DNA from: JBDRGC01 sp043818215
Lineage (GTDB): Bacteria; Chloroflexota; Anaerolineae; Anaerolineales; UBA11858
Reading direction: 5' to 3'
DNA: 7,677 nucleotides
NCBI GenBank assembly: GCA_043818215.1
Contig: JBDRGC010000418.1
Location: 1-7,677, forward strand
This document shows, one piece after another, positions 1-6,878 of the stretch. Under the pieces are notes generated by a model. That model made no database searches, had not been told where the DNA came from, and was given only the letters and a program-made list of their open reading frames with translations. The position numbers and the translations under genes were made by a program. Numbering within the stretch: the stretch's first letter is position 1; every line of letters starts with the position of its first letter.

Positions 1-1830
1 ATTCCCCCCCCCTCCCCAGCTCCCCTCCACTCCGGTCTCGCCGCCGCCCTCGGCATGGCGATCCTCGGCACTCTGGGAATCCTGCGGATGATGTTCCAGG
101 GCTTTCAGATGAACGCGGCTCCCGGCGGCAACGTGGAGTCGGCTGGAATATTATCCAAATTGGTCTGGTCGGTGACGGGGATCTTCAAGACTTTGGCGGG
201 GATGCCGCTGCCAATTCGGATGGACGAGTGGTATTGGAATCCCAGCCGGGTGATTGGAAGTGAGCACGGCAGTCCGATTACCGAGTTCCCCTTCTTTACT
301 TTCCTGTATGCAGACCTGCATGCCCACTTGATCGCCTTGCCGGTGGCTCTGCTGGCCGTGGCGTGGGTTGTGTCTGTCGTGCGGGGGCGTGCCTGGGAGC
401 GCGAGACTGGCGGGCGTTCGCCTTTGCAAATCGTGTCGGGATTATTGTTGGGCGGGCTGGCGATTGGTGCTCTGTATCCAATCAACCTGTCCGATATTTA
501 CACCTATCTGCCTTTGGGGGCCGCGGCGATTGGATATGCCATCTGGCGATACGTGGACGTGAAGAGTCTTCTTTCCTCGCGGCTCGGTTTGTCCGACTCT
601 GTCAAACGTTGGCTGCTCATTGGGTGCGGAGTGGTTGCCCTGGCGGCCTTGTCTCGATTACTGTATCAACCATACACCCATTGGTACGGTCAGGGATACG
701 GCAAGATTCAAATCTGGACTGGAACCCACACGCCGATTTTAGATTATCTGACTCATTGGGGAGTATTCCTGTTTGTGATCGTTTCGTGGCTGCTCTACGA
801 GACGGTTGATTGGATGGCCGGCACCCCGGTTTCAGCGCTGCGCAGACTGGAACCCTATCGGGGCCTGATTTGGAGCATGGTTTCCGTTTTGATGCTTGTG
901 GCCGCGGTCTTGGGAATCAACCTGCACCCTGACGGCCTGCCCCCGGACGCGTTTCCCATCGGATTGGGCATCCATATTGCCTGGTTGGTATTGCCATTGG
1001 CGGCCTGGGCTGGCCTGCTGCTTCTCCGCCCCGGGATGCCGGATTCCAAACGCATTGTGCTTTTCCTGATCGGAACAGGGCTGGTACTCACCCTGATGGT
1101 AGAAATCGTTGTTGTGAGCGGTGACATTGGGCGCATGAACACGGTCTTCAAGTTCTATTTGCATACCTGGACGTTGTTCGCGGTCAGTGCCGGGGCTGCG
1201 TTGGGGTGGCTGTTTGCGGCCTTGCCGCACTGGACGATCCGCTGGCGCACGCTCTGGCAAATTGCGCTTGGATTTTTGGTGGCATCGGCTGCCTTGTATC
1301 CCTTGATGGGGAGTGCTGCCAAAATCAAAGACCGCATGGAAGAAAGCGCACCTCACACTCTGGACGGTATGACTTATATGCAATACTCCACCTACAACGA
1401 CGAAGGCACAGCCATGGATCTGAGCCAGGATTACAACGCCATCCATTGGCTGCAAGATAATATCAACGGCTCTCCCGTGATTGTCGAAGCCAACCAGGTC
1501 GAGTATCATTGGGGCACGCGTTATACTGTCTACACAGGTTTGCCCGGCGTGGTGGGCTGGAACTGGCACCAGCGTCAGCAGCGTACTGCCACCCCTGGCG
1601 ATTGGGTGTTCGAGCGGGTCGATGCTGTCCACGAGTTCTATCAAACCGAAGATTTGCAGACGGCTCAAGATTTCCTGCGCCGGTACGATGTTACTTATAT
1701 AATCTTGGGACAACTGGAACGCGCCAAATACGCCGGCCCGGGTTTGGATAAATTCCCCGCCCAGGAAGGTGTTTTGTGGGATGAAGTTTTCCGGGATGGC
1801 GATACGGTGATTTATGAGGTGATCCAGTAA
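1..1830 (+). CDS. YYY/DUF2298 family multi-pass membrane protein, C-terminal part (5' end outside window)
   Basis: The frame is open from base 1, so the ATG at 55 is probably an internal methionine and the gene starts upstream. The visible part is about 609 residues. Family signatures, counted from residue 1 of this part, are a proline-rich stretch at the edge, a hydrophobic helix containing GMAILGTLGIL, FPFFTFLYADLHAHLIALP near residue 110, RMNTVFKFYLHTWTLF near 380, and a soluble C-terminal part with PVIVEANQVEYHWGTR and GLPGVVGWNWHQRQQR. About ten hydrophobic segments lie between these. This matches the Chlor_Arch_YYY (TIGR03662/DUF2298) family of large membrane proteins, which resemble GT-C glycosyltransferases; the substrate is unknown. 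The stop at 1830 fits a natural C-terminus. A stub of a second family member lies at 3391, so two copies may once have stood in tandem. Confidence 0.93.
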   Translation: MPPPSPAPLHSGLAAALGMAILGTLGILRMMFQGFQMNAAPGGNVESAGILSKLVWSVTGIFKTLAGMPLPIRMDEWYWNPSRVIGSEHGSPITEFPFFTFLYADLHAHLIALPVALLAVAWVVSVVRGRAWERETGGRSPLQIVSGLLLGGLAIGALYPINLSDIYTYLPLGAAAIGYAIWRYVDVKSLLSSRLGLSDSVKRWLLIGCGVVALAALSRLLYQPYTHWYGQGYGKIQIWTGTHTPILDYLTHWGVFLFVIVSWLLYETVDWMAGTPVSALRRLEPYRGLIWSMVSVLMLVAAVLGINLHPDGLPPDAFPIGLGIHIAWLVLPLAAWAGLLLLRPGMPDSKRIVLFLIGTGLVLTLMVEIVVVSGDIGRMNTVFKFYLHTWTLFAVSAGAALGWLFAALPHWTIRWRTLWQIALGFLVASAALYPLMGSAAKIKDRMEESAPHTLDGMTYMQYSTYNDEGTAMDLSQDYNAIHWLQDNINGSPVIVEANQVEYHWGTRYTVYTGLPGVVGWNWHQRQQRTATPGDWVFERVDAVHEFYQTEDLQTAQDFLRRYDVTYIILGQLERAKYAGPGLDKFPAQEGVLWDEVFRDGDTVIYEVIQ

Positions 1831-1866
1831 AGTTTGACCGCTTCGTGAGAAAAGTAACTATAAGTT

Positions 1867-1953
1867 GTCATTGCGAAGCAGCTCTACCGCTGAAGCAATC
1901 TCATCCTTGGCGAGAAGGAGATTGCTTCGGCGGTGAAGCTGCCTCGCAATGAC
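1867..1953. repeat. 87-base imperfect palindrome (REP/MITE-like)
   Basis: Left arm 1867-1902 and right arm 1918-1953 are 36 bases each and pair at 32 of 36 positions around a 15-base loop. The outer ends are GTCATTGCGA and TCGCAATGAC. Similar GTCATTGCGA palindromes carrying a GAAGCAATCTC element are, from memory, dispersed intergenic repeats in several bacterial phyla. It lies 36 bases after the membrane-protein stop, so its transcript could also act as a 3' end. It has no U-tract typical of an intrinsic terminator, and no target-site duplication is obvious. Confidence 0.8.
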
Positions 1954-2015
1954 ATAAAAAACTCAATTTTGAGAAATAACTTTTTTGCAATCTCCTAACA
2001 TGGTGTTCTGTGGTG

Positions 2016-2064
2016 TATAATAATGATGTAGATTGGAAACACAACTCGGTCAGATGTAAGGAGG
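2016..2064 (+). promoter_or_regulatory. Putative promoter (-10) and strong RBS for the first toxin-antitoxin pair
   Basis: A perfect TATAAT stands at 2016-2021. No good -35 lies at 17 bases: TTGCAA at 1985-1990 is 25 bases away, so the promoter call is weak. AAGGAGG at 2058-2064 is 4 bases before the ATG at 2069 and fixes the antitoxin start. No clear operator palindrome is visible here. Confidence 0.4.
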
Positions 2065-2068
2065 CTTT

Positions 2069-2308
2069 ATGCAGAGGACACAGATATTACTCCAACCTGA
2101 ACAGCACCAGATATTGACTCGAATTTCTCGCCGTGAAAAGCGCAGTTTTTCATCCCTCGTGCGGGAGATGCTCCAGCGGCAGATCGAAGAACGCAGAAAG
2201 CAGAATTTGAAGGCTGCTGCCGAAGCGTTGTTTGCAGATTATGAAAGCGACCCGGAATTGATTGCATTCACAGCCCTGGATGGTGAGGCCTTTCATGCAC
2301 AAGGGTGA
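2069..2308 (+). CDS. Ribbon-helix-helix antitoxin (MazE/CopG-like)
   Basis: A 79-residue protein. Residues 1-45 (MQRTQILLQPEQHQILTRI, then RREKRSFSSLVREML) give the beta strand and two helices of a ribbon-helix-helix DNA-binding fold. The charged, extended tail (residues 46-79) is what such antitoxins use to block the toxin. The start is supported by AAGGAGG 4 bases upstream. The gene overlaps the downstream MazF-like toxin by 14 bases, the usual antitoxin-first order with translational coupling. Expected role: neutralise the toxin and repress the shared promoter. The assignment rests on fold pattern, size and neighbour; I did not recognise a specific named subfamily. Confidence 0.82.
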   Translation: MQRTQILLQPEQHQILTRISRREKRSFSSLVREMLQRQIEERRKQNLKAAAEALFADYESDPELIAFTALDGEAFHAQG

Positions 2309-2633
2309 TATATGGCTCATCAATTTGGATCCGAGTATTGGCTCGGAAATCCGAAAGACGCGTCCAGCGGTGATTGTGAATGACAATGCCATCGGAATTT
2401 TGCCATTGCGGGTGATTGTCCCTCTTATGGCTTGGAAGGATCGCTATACCGTTGCGTCCTGGATGGTGCGAATTGATCCAGACATAGCGAACGATTTAAG
2501 TAAACCATCAACCGCTGATGCATTTCAAATTCGATCCGTATCTTGCGATAGGTTTGTCAAGAAGATCGGGCAGGTTTCTGAAGTCCTGCTGGAAGAGATC
2601 CTGACTGCCATTCGTGTTGTGATTGGCGCTTGA
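2295..2633 (+). CDS. mazF: MazF/PemK-family mRNA-cleaving toxin
   Basis: The ATG at 2295 is chosen over one at 2262 because GGTGAGG (2282-2288) precedes it by 6 bases and the protein then begins with the family-typical MHKGDIWLINLDP. It is 112 residues, normal for MazF. Visible motifs are GDIWLINLDP (4-13), the loop before strand 2 with SEIRKTRPAVIV (17-28; the conserved Arg-Pro), and DAFQIRSVSCDRF in the second half, which carries the Ser/Arg region of the family. Known role of the family: sequence-specific endoribonuclease that cleaves mRNA or rRNA when antitoxin is lost. It appears intact. The 14-base overlap with the antitoxin implies one operon. Confidence 0.92.
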   Translation: MHKGDIWLINLDPSIGSEIRKTRPAVIVNDNAIGILPLRVIVPLMAWKDRYTVASWMVRIDPDIANDLSKPSTADAFQIRSVSCDRFVKKIGQVSEVLLEEILTAIRVVIGA

Positions 2634-2653
2634 TAAGTGAGAAAGTATGTAAC

Positions 2654-2671
2654 CGAGATTTCAAAATCTCG
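2654..2671. repeat. 18-base palindrome between the two toxin-antitoxin pairs
   Basis: CGAGATTT at 2654-2661 and AAATCTCG at 2664-2671 are perfect inverted arms of 8 bases around CA. It lies 20 bases after the mazF stop and 49 bases before mntA. It could be an operator for the second pair or a short repeat unit; there is no T-tract for a terminator. Confidence 0.55.
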
Positions 2672-2686
2672 CCCGCAGGGTGCGCA

Positions 2687-2702
2687 AAGGGACAGTCGCC
2701 GT
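2687..2702 (+). repeat. Leader repeat copy 1, upstream of mntA
   Basis: AAGGGACAGTCGCCGT here recurs as AAGGGAACAGTCGCCGT at 3681-3697, differing by one inserted A. Each copy stands 18-27 bases before the start codon of the next gene (mntA at 2721, the toroid protein at 3725). Whether this is a shared regulatory leader or part of a dispersed repeat cannot be told from one window. Confidence 0.5.
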
Positions 2703-2720
2703 AATTCCATAAGAAAAAAC

Positions 2721-3056
2721 ATGTCAAACGCTAACCCACTTTTCCGCCAGGAATATATCCGCAAGAATATCAGCATCCGTCATGCTCAGTTAGCTGAATT
2801 CTGCCGACGTAATCACATTCGCAAACTTTCATTGTTTGGTTCTGTGCTGCGCGATGATTTTTGCCCCGATAGTGATGTGGATATGTTGGTAGAATTCGAG
2901 CCGGGATGTGTGCCTGGTTTTGGATTCATCCGAATCGAAAGGGAACTTACAACGCTGCTAAACCGAGATGTTGATTTAAACACACCTCGGAGTATTAGTA
3001 AGTATTTTCGAGACGAAGTACTTGACGAAGCGGAGGCTGTTTATGTCAAAGCATGA
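2721..3056 (+). CDS. mntA: MntA-like minimal nucleotidyltransferase, antitoxin of a HEPN/MNT (type VII) pair
   Basis: The open frame begins at 2637, but the first 28 codons run through the palindrome and repeat at 2654-2702, so I choose the ATG at 2721, giving 111 residues, normal for the family. No good RBS precedes it. The nucleotidyltransferase signature GSX10DXD is complete: Gly40-Ser41, Asp52 and Asp54, with the third carboxylate probably Asp85 in RDVDLN. Known role of the family: transfers AMP units from ATP to a Tyr of the HepT toxin and so inactivates it. It overlaps hepT by 14 bases, so the two are coupled. All catalytic residues are present, so an active enzyme is expected. Confidence 0.9.
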   Translation: MSNANPLFRQEYIRKNISIRHAQLAEFCRRNHIRKLSLFGSVLRDDFCPDSDVDMLVEFEPGCVPGFGFIRIERELTTLLNRDVDLNTPRSISKYFRDEVLDEAEAVYVKA

Positions 3057-3387
3057 AGCGCGAGTACGCCTGCAACACATGCTTGACGCTGCTCGCGAGG
3101 CGATAGGTTTTAGCGAAGGGAAGCATCGGTCTGACCTCGACAACGATAGAATGTTGAGCCTCTCATTGGTTAAGCTCATTGAGATTATTGGTGAAGCTGC
3201 CAGATATGTTCCATCGGAATCACGACAAGTATATAGTGACATCCCGTGGGCTGATGTTGTTGGTATGAGACATCATCTAGTTCATGGCTACGATCTGATC
3301 GATCTGGATATTGTTTGGCAAGTAGTTACCCATGACCTGCCTCCGCTGGTCGCTGCATTGGAAAAATTGTTATTGGCGGGGAAATAG
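3043..3387 (+). CDS. hepT: HepT-like HEPN (DUF86) RNase toxin
   Basis: The ATG at 3043 has GGAGG at 3032-3036, 6 bases upstream, and is preferred to the ATG at 3022. The 114-residue all-helical protein carries the HEPN RNase motif RX4HXY as RHHLVHGY: Arg76, His81, Tyr83. Other DUF86 features are SLVKLIEIIGEAA (41-53) and IPWADVVGMRHHLVH. Known role: an RNA-cleaving toxin of HEPN/MNT pairs; the Tyr of the motif is the AMPylation site used by MntA. It follows mntA in the usual order with a 14-base overlap. No truncation is seen. Confidence 0.92.
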   Translation: MSKHEARVRLQHMLDAAREAIGFSEGKHRSDLDNDRMLSLSLVKLIEIIGEAARYVPSESRQVYSDIPWADVVGMRHHLVHGYDLIDLDIVWQVVTHDLPPLVAALEKLLLAGK

Positions 3388-3390
3388 ACG

Positions 3391-3501
3391 ATGCTCTCTT
3401 TCTTCCTTTGGTATCTCATCATCTCCGCCCTCGGCTTGATGACATTCCCGCTGGCATACCGTTTGCTGCCGGTTTTGCCTGACCGGGGTTACGCGTTTAC
3501 T
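3391..3501 (+). pseudogene. 5' stub of a second YYY/DUF2298 membrane-protein gene
   Basis: The frame starts at ATG 3391, only 3 bases after the hepT stop. Its first 37 residues (MLSFFLWYLIISALGLMTFP, then LAYRLLPVLPDRGYAFT) look like the N-terminus of YYY-family proteins: one membrane helix and the conserved LPDRGYAF. After residue 37 the likeness stops and the frame runs on through repeat-rich sequence to a stop at 3658-3660. About 500-700 residues of a normal family member are missing. The full family member ending at 1830 is the likely relative. I read this as a remnant left when a tandem copy was broken by deletion or by repeat or toxin-antitoxin insertion. Confidence 0.68.
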
Positions 3502-3561
3502 GCGATTGTCCCCTTTGGCGAAGGCTCTGGCGGTTGCAAACCGCAACAACGAAATTCACCA

Positions 3562-3602
3562 AGTCCACACTTCGACAGGCTCAGTACAGGCCTTCGTGGA
3601 CT
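3562..3602. repeat. Inverted repeat carrying an ACTTCGACAGGCTCAGT element
   Basis: AGTCCAC (3562-3568) and GTGGACT (3596-3602) flank a core that contains ACTTCGACAGGCTCAGT. From memory, TTCGACAGGCTCAG-type elements are dispersed intergenic repeats in many environmental bacteria. It lies in the non-coding stretch after the broken YYY stub and overlaps a second small inverted repeat, ACTGG/CCAGT, at 3600-3618. Confidence 0.55.
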
Positions 3603-3622
3603 GGTTCAGCCGACCAGTAGCC

Positions 3623-3640
3623 AGCCTGCGCAGGCAGGCT
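3623..3640. repeat. GC-rich palindromic repeat unit
   Basis: AGCCTG (3623-3628) and CAGGCT (3635-3640) pair around 6 bases. Inside lies the perfect 12-base palindrome GCCTGCGCAGGC (3624-3635). It is followed by TTCGCG and further short repeat text up to 3697. Together with the element at 3562 it fills the gap between the broken stub and the next gene. Confidence 0.55.
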
Positions 3641-3680
3641 TCGCGCTCCTGTTGGTGTGACTTTCGCGAAGCATCCCTAC

Positions 3681-3697
3681 AAGGGAACAGTCGCCGT
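3681..3697 (+). repeat. Leader repeat copy 2, upstream of the toroid protein
   Basis: AAGGGAACAGTCGCCGT matches the copy at 2687-2702 except for one extra A. It ends 27 bases before the ATG at 3725 and just before that gene's RBS. Confidence 0.5.
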
Positions 3698-3724
3698 CGT
3701 CAGAACCGAGAAGGAACACTAAAC

Positions 3725-4540
3725 ATGTCCATACTCAAAAATGAGCAAATCCAAACGATAAAGCAGTTCATCTTTCGAAATGGCCGGTTGCTTGAACGGC
3801 ACTTGTTTGAGCACTTCTTCGGAAAGGGCACCAAACAAGCCTGTGTGCGAGCGCTGTTGGCGTATCAAAACGGTGATGGGGGATTTGGCAATGGTATCGA
3901 ACCTGATTTATTGTGCCCGGACAGTACAGCTATCGGCGCGGAAATCGCTATGTGTGTTGTGGAACTCCTCGATTACTATGAACCGGAAGTGATTGATCCG
4001 CTGCTGAATTGGATCGTAATGCACCAGAATGAAGCTGGTTTTATTCCGCATCCTCCCGCGAGCATATTCGATTATCCGCACCAACCCTGGTGGGAAAATC
4101 CTGATGCGGAGAGGGTGTTGACGCTGGCGGGATTACTGAGAAAGTGGGGGGTGGAGCACGATGAATTTTTTCGAAAGGTGCGGGGCTATTACGAGCAGGC
4201 AGAGATGCCCGGTGCAGACAATTATTACGGCTACCCATATTTCGTTTACCTGAAATATTGTAGTCAGGATGCGGAAGATCAAGCCAAACTAGCCGCTATG
4301 ATTGAGAATCTCCCCGTTTTACTCGAAAAACACTCAGATCATTTCCCACTGTTTTCTCGTGCCTGGTTCCATGCTGCCGAGTGTGTAGCGCCGGAGATTG
4401 TAGTAGAGGAGGCGCACAAGTTTGCTGCGGCTATACAAGAAGATGGTGGTGTATCCACGGCCTACCCGGACCTTCCGTGGTGGCGGCCGCTGTGGACACT
4501 GGAGGGTTTGATTCTGTTAAGGCGATACTCTTTGCTTTAG
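3725..4540 (+). CDS. Alpha/alpha-toroid (prenyltransferase/squalene-cyclase-like) protein of unknown function
   Basis: The frame is open from 3506, but its first 73 codons cross repeats. GAGAAGGA at 3708-3715 lies 9 bases before ATG 3725, where a coherent protein of 271 residues begins. It has repeats of the terpenoid-cyclase toroid type: AYQNGDGGFGNGIEPD (46-61), a weaker MHQNEAGF around residue 100, and QEDGGVSTAYPDLPWWRP followed by WTLEGLILLRRY at the C-terminus. I recall similar 270-300-residue proteins annotated as hypothetical or prenyltransferase-like in Chloroflexota, Firmicutes and Actinobacteria. I see no DXDD motif of class II cyclases, so terpene cyclisation is not claimed. The protein looks soluble and complete. 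Its last codons overlap the hairpin at 4516-4554. Confidence 0.8.
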   Translation: MSILKNEQIQTIKQFIFRNGRLLERHLFEHFFGKGTKQACVRALLAYQNGDGGFGNGIEPDLLCPDSTAIGAEIAMCVVELLDYYEPEVIDPLLNWIVMHQNEAGFIPHPPASIFDYPHQPWWENPDAERVLTLAGLLRKWGVEHDEFFRKVRGYYEQAEMPGADNYYGYPYFVYLKYCSQDAEDQAKLAAMIENLPVLLEKHSDHFPLFSRAWFHAAECVAPEIVVEEAHKFAAAIQEDGGVSTAYPDLPWWRPLWTLEGLILLRRYSLL

Positions 4541-4554
4541 GTGGCCGCCTTAAC
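4516..4554. repeat. Hairpin across the toroid-protein stop, next to the cassette boundary
   Basis: GTTAAGGCG (4516-4524) and CGCCTTAAC (4546-4554) are perfect 9-base arms around a 21-base loop that includes the TAG stop. It ends 3 bases before the GTTGGGC core at 4558. This resembles the inner stem of an attC, but no partner for GTTGGGC (that is, GCCCAAC) lies on its left. It could be a damaged attC, a terminator without a T-tract, or chance. Confidence 0.4.
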
Positions 4555-4557
4555 CTG

Positions 4558-4564
4558 GTTGGGC
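4558..4564 (+). other. attC/attI-type core site GTTGGGC at the left end of the cassette
   Basis: GTTGGGC fits the integron core consensus GTTRRRY, where recombination occurs between G and TT. TTGGGCCGCT (4559-4568) is repeated directly at 7054-7063 and inverted at 6024-6033, as expected for the ends of an integrated cassette. The AT-rich ORF block starts 35 bases later. Confidence 0.6.
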
Positions 4565-4593
4565 CGCTCAGAAGAGTCAATTAGGGAGATCAT

Positions 4594-5355
4594 ATGTCAG
4601 TCGAAAAGTTATTTATCATAGGCTTTGGTCTTTTTATAGTCAGTCAAATAATTCTCCAACTATATCTCAGCTATAAAATAAGAAAAATCTCTCAGCAATC
4701 AGGACAAAAATTATCTGAAGCTGCTAAAACTCGAATGAGTCCCAAAGCAACATTTCGACAGGGCTTGTTCCATATGATGTTTTATATCTACAGCATCATT
4801 TGGTCTCTATACAACATTAGTGTGGGTAAATTTTCGATAATTCTTGGTGTTGCAATCATTATTGGATGTATTTTATTTATCCAGAAACCGGTCAAATTAG
4901 TCAGGGATAATCGCCCTGTGCAAGCTGAATATTCTGTGACTTTACCTAATATCTCTAGATTAACGAATGAAATAAATCCGGAGTTGATTATAGAAATCTT
5001 AGATGATAAAAGTGTCAAAAATATTATTAAGAAAGATTTAGAAAAAACTAGTCAAGTTGGTTACAAAGAGCAATGGCGTTTAGGTTTGTTAACCCCTGAC
5101 TTAGATATGTATGATTTATCATACAATCTTCTTTCTCAAAAAGAACGAATGAAAAAATCTTCTGATCCAGTCACGATGAAAAATTTAGTTGATCAGATAC
5201 CAATAAAAAGAGCAGCGATATTGAACGCCACAACCTATTTTAACTATTCAGACAAACCGAATAATGATTCTCAAAGGCAAAGTGAAACCTGCGATCCAGA
5301 AATATCCAGGAATGAGCTATCCATTGGCTGGAGAAACAAAAGAGAGTGGATATAA
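4594..5355 (+). CDS. Unknown AT-rich membrane protein; first ORF of the cassette
   Basis: 253 residues, not recognised. AGGGAG at 4583-4588, 5 bases before the ATG, supports the start. Residues 5-27 form one hydrophobic helix, and about 57-75 and 79-96 form two more, so it is a membrane-anchored protein. From about residue 100 a polar, Lys/Asn-rich soluble part follows, with no catalytic motif that I know. The last ~30 residues (NDSQRQSETCDPEISRNE and on) look less protein-like than the +1 frame across the same bases. The next ORF overlaps by 92 bases, so the natural product may be a joined protein of about 475 residues. Confidence 0.7.
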   Translation: MSVEKLFIIGFGLFIVSQIILQLYLSYKIRKISQQSGQKLSEAAKTRMSPKATFRQGLFHMMFYIYSIIWSLYNISVGKFSIILGVAIIIGCILFIQKPVKLVRDNRPVQAEYSVTLPNISRLTNEINPELIIEILDDKSVKNIIKKDLEKTSQVGYKEQWRLGLLTPDLDMYDLSYNLLSQKERMKKSSDPVTMKNLVDQIPIKRAAILNATTYFNYSDKPNNDSQRQSETCDPEISRNELSIGWRNKREWI

Positions 5356-6025
5356 AGATATTCGTAATCTAGAAATAGATACCGATTCGCCATTTGCGAG
5401 AACTAGAAATCGCCCATTATCTGAATTTTTGCAGGAAGATGGTTTTCCGCTCAAGGAACATTATTTGGATGGGGATCCATTAACAACAGAAAGGGGGGGG
5501 ACACTCATATTCGACAAACAAGAGATTAAAATAATTTATCCAGACTATTTTGTACAGAGAAGGCTTATTGATAACGAAGGTAATCTGGTTTACTTAGGCC
5601 ATGATGAAAATTTTTGTTATAGTTCAACATGGGATGGCGTATCAGTAATACCATCTGTATCAAAAAAACTATACAAATGTGTTGAATACAAGGAATATAT
5701 TCCAATTGTGAGATTTCGATCTTTTCCTTTCGCATCAGATTTCATGCTTCCTATTTTAGATACTCCAATGAGTGATAGTGGTTGGGCTGATTTATTTATT
5801 GACACTCGTGGAAAAGCAAAACTGTATGTAGCAAGAGAAAAAACATTGGATGAGTGGCATGAGTTGATGGAGAGATTGCGCCAGCTTTTCTTTGGGGAAT
5901 TGACAAAAAAAGGTTATCATTTGCTTGGTCTGACCAAGGATCAAATGCATATGCACGAGTATTTCTCAAAAAAACAAAAGATTTTAGAAGATTTCTTTAT
6001 CATTCAAGACTGGTCGATAGTATAG
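5264..6025 (+). CDS. Unknown AT-rich soluble protein; second ORF of the cassette, possibly the C-terminal half of the first
   Basis: 253 residues from ATG 5264, not recognised. No RBS stands before ATG 5264; an alternative ATG at 5312 has AGGA only 2 bases upstream. The frame is open from 5225 and is +1 relative to the preceding ORF. A free-standing gene with no RBS, overlapped for 92 bases, is less likely than a frameshifted continuation. The protein has no membrane helix; it is rich in aromatic residues (IIYPDYFVQRRLID, WADLFIDTRGKAKLYVA) and ends in a charged helical part (EWHELMERLRQLFFGELTKK) before its TAG. A run of 8 G at 5493-5500 lies inside it. The stop overlaps the outermost attC pairing bases. 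Confidence 0.66.
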   Translation: MILKGKVKPAIQKYPGMSYPLAGETKESGYKDIRNLEIDTDSPFARTRNRPLSEFLQEDGFPLKEHYLDGDPLTTERGGTLIFDKQEIKIIYPDYFVQRRLIDNEGNLVYLGHDENFCYSSTWDGVSVIPSVSKKLYKCVEYKEYIPIVRFRSFPFASDFMLPILDTPMSDSGWADLFIDTRGKAKLYVAREKTLDEWHELMERLRQLFFGELTKKGYHLLGLTKDQMHMHEYFSKKQKILEDFFIIQDWSIV

Positions 6026-6878
6026 CGGCCCAACCCAAGTTGCTCGTGTCGAGATAAATCCGAGACCTCGGGAATAGAGAAAGGAGAAGAACCCCTCTAA
6101 GAAATTGGTCAATATTACCCAGTGGGTGAAAATCCCACCCGGCCAAAGCCTAGCCAGCAGGCCGGTAGCGAAATCCACGTGCAAACCTGGTAACAGGAGT
6201 ATGGAGCTGGATGGAGCAAGGATACAGGCCGCGTCACTGAGCCCCGAAATGGGTATGCTGGTGGACGAAAGATAACCATGCTGAGAAGTGAGTATGGGAA
6301 AGCCGACAGTTTGCAATTGCTGGAAGGCAGCAGTCCTGTGAGCGAAAAAGAAAGGGCGAGCACACAGGGCACCACCGGGGTCTACGAGCGGGGCATGTAT
6401 CTACAGGGGTAATTCGGGAACTCGAGAGAGCCAGTTGTTTCCTTTCCTCAAGCGGTCAGAAGATAAGGGGTACTGGCGATAAACAAGAGCCCCGGCGCAG
6501 GCAGGTAGCTTCGAACCGAGACTGCGAGCCAGAAATGGAACACAAAGGAAAAGAAGAAAGGAAAGGTATTGGGAAGCGAAAGCGAAAAGCGAAGCGACCC
6601 AAGAAGGGCGACTGGCAGTCGCAGCAGAGCATAGTACCGATGGACAGGGAGTAAACTGTCCGGTATGGTGGGGAAGTGAGACCCAAGCGACCCACCGTAG
6701 GGAAGGCGAAGCCGGGTATGACGTTTCAACAGGGAGAACTACGGCAGGTACTAGAGACCGCAAACCGTATTACCAAACTCTGAAGAAGTGCTTTGGGTAG
6801 CATAGTCATACGCCAGTGGTGTGGAAGCCACTGTATAGCCGTTGGCGAGCGGAAGTCCGTAAGCCTCTGGCTACCGAA

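Noticed and set aside
832..1713. Minus-strand 293-codon frame
   Set aside because: It is antisense to the conserved YYY protein frame and its Gln/His/Arg-rich translation resembles no protein; a shadow frame.
6401..6763. Open minus-strand frames of 79-120 codons inside the intron
   Set aside because: They lie antisense to structured intron RNA, have skewed composition and no RBS or recognisable protein; the intron domains explain the sequence.
6718..6783. 21-codon frame beginning MTFQQGELRQVLETA inside the intron, considered as the remnant start of an RT
   Set aside because: It is too short, lacks any RT motif and lies where domain III/IV structure is expected; a remnant cannot be shown without an RT-bearing relative.
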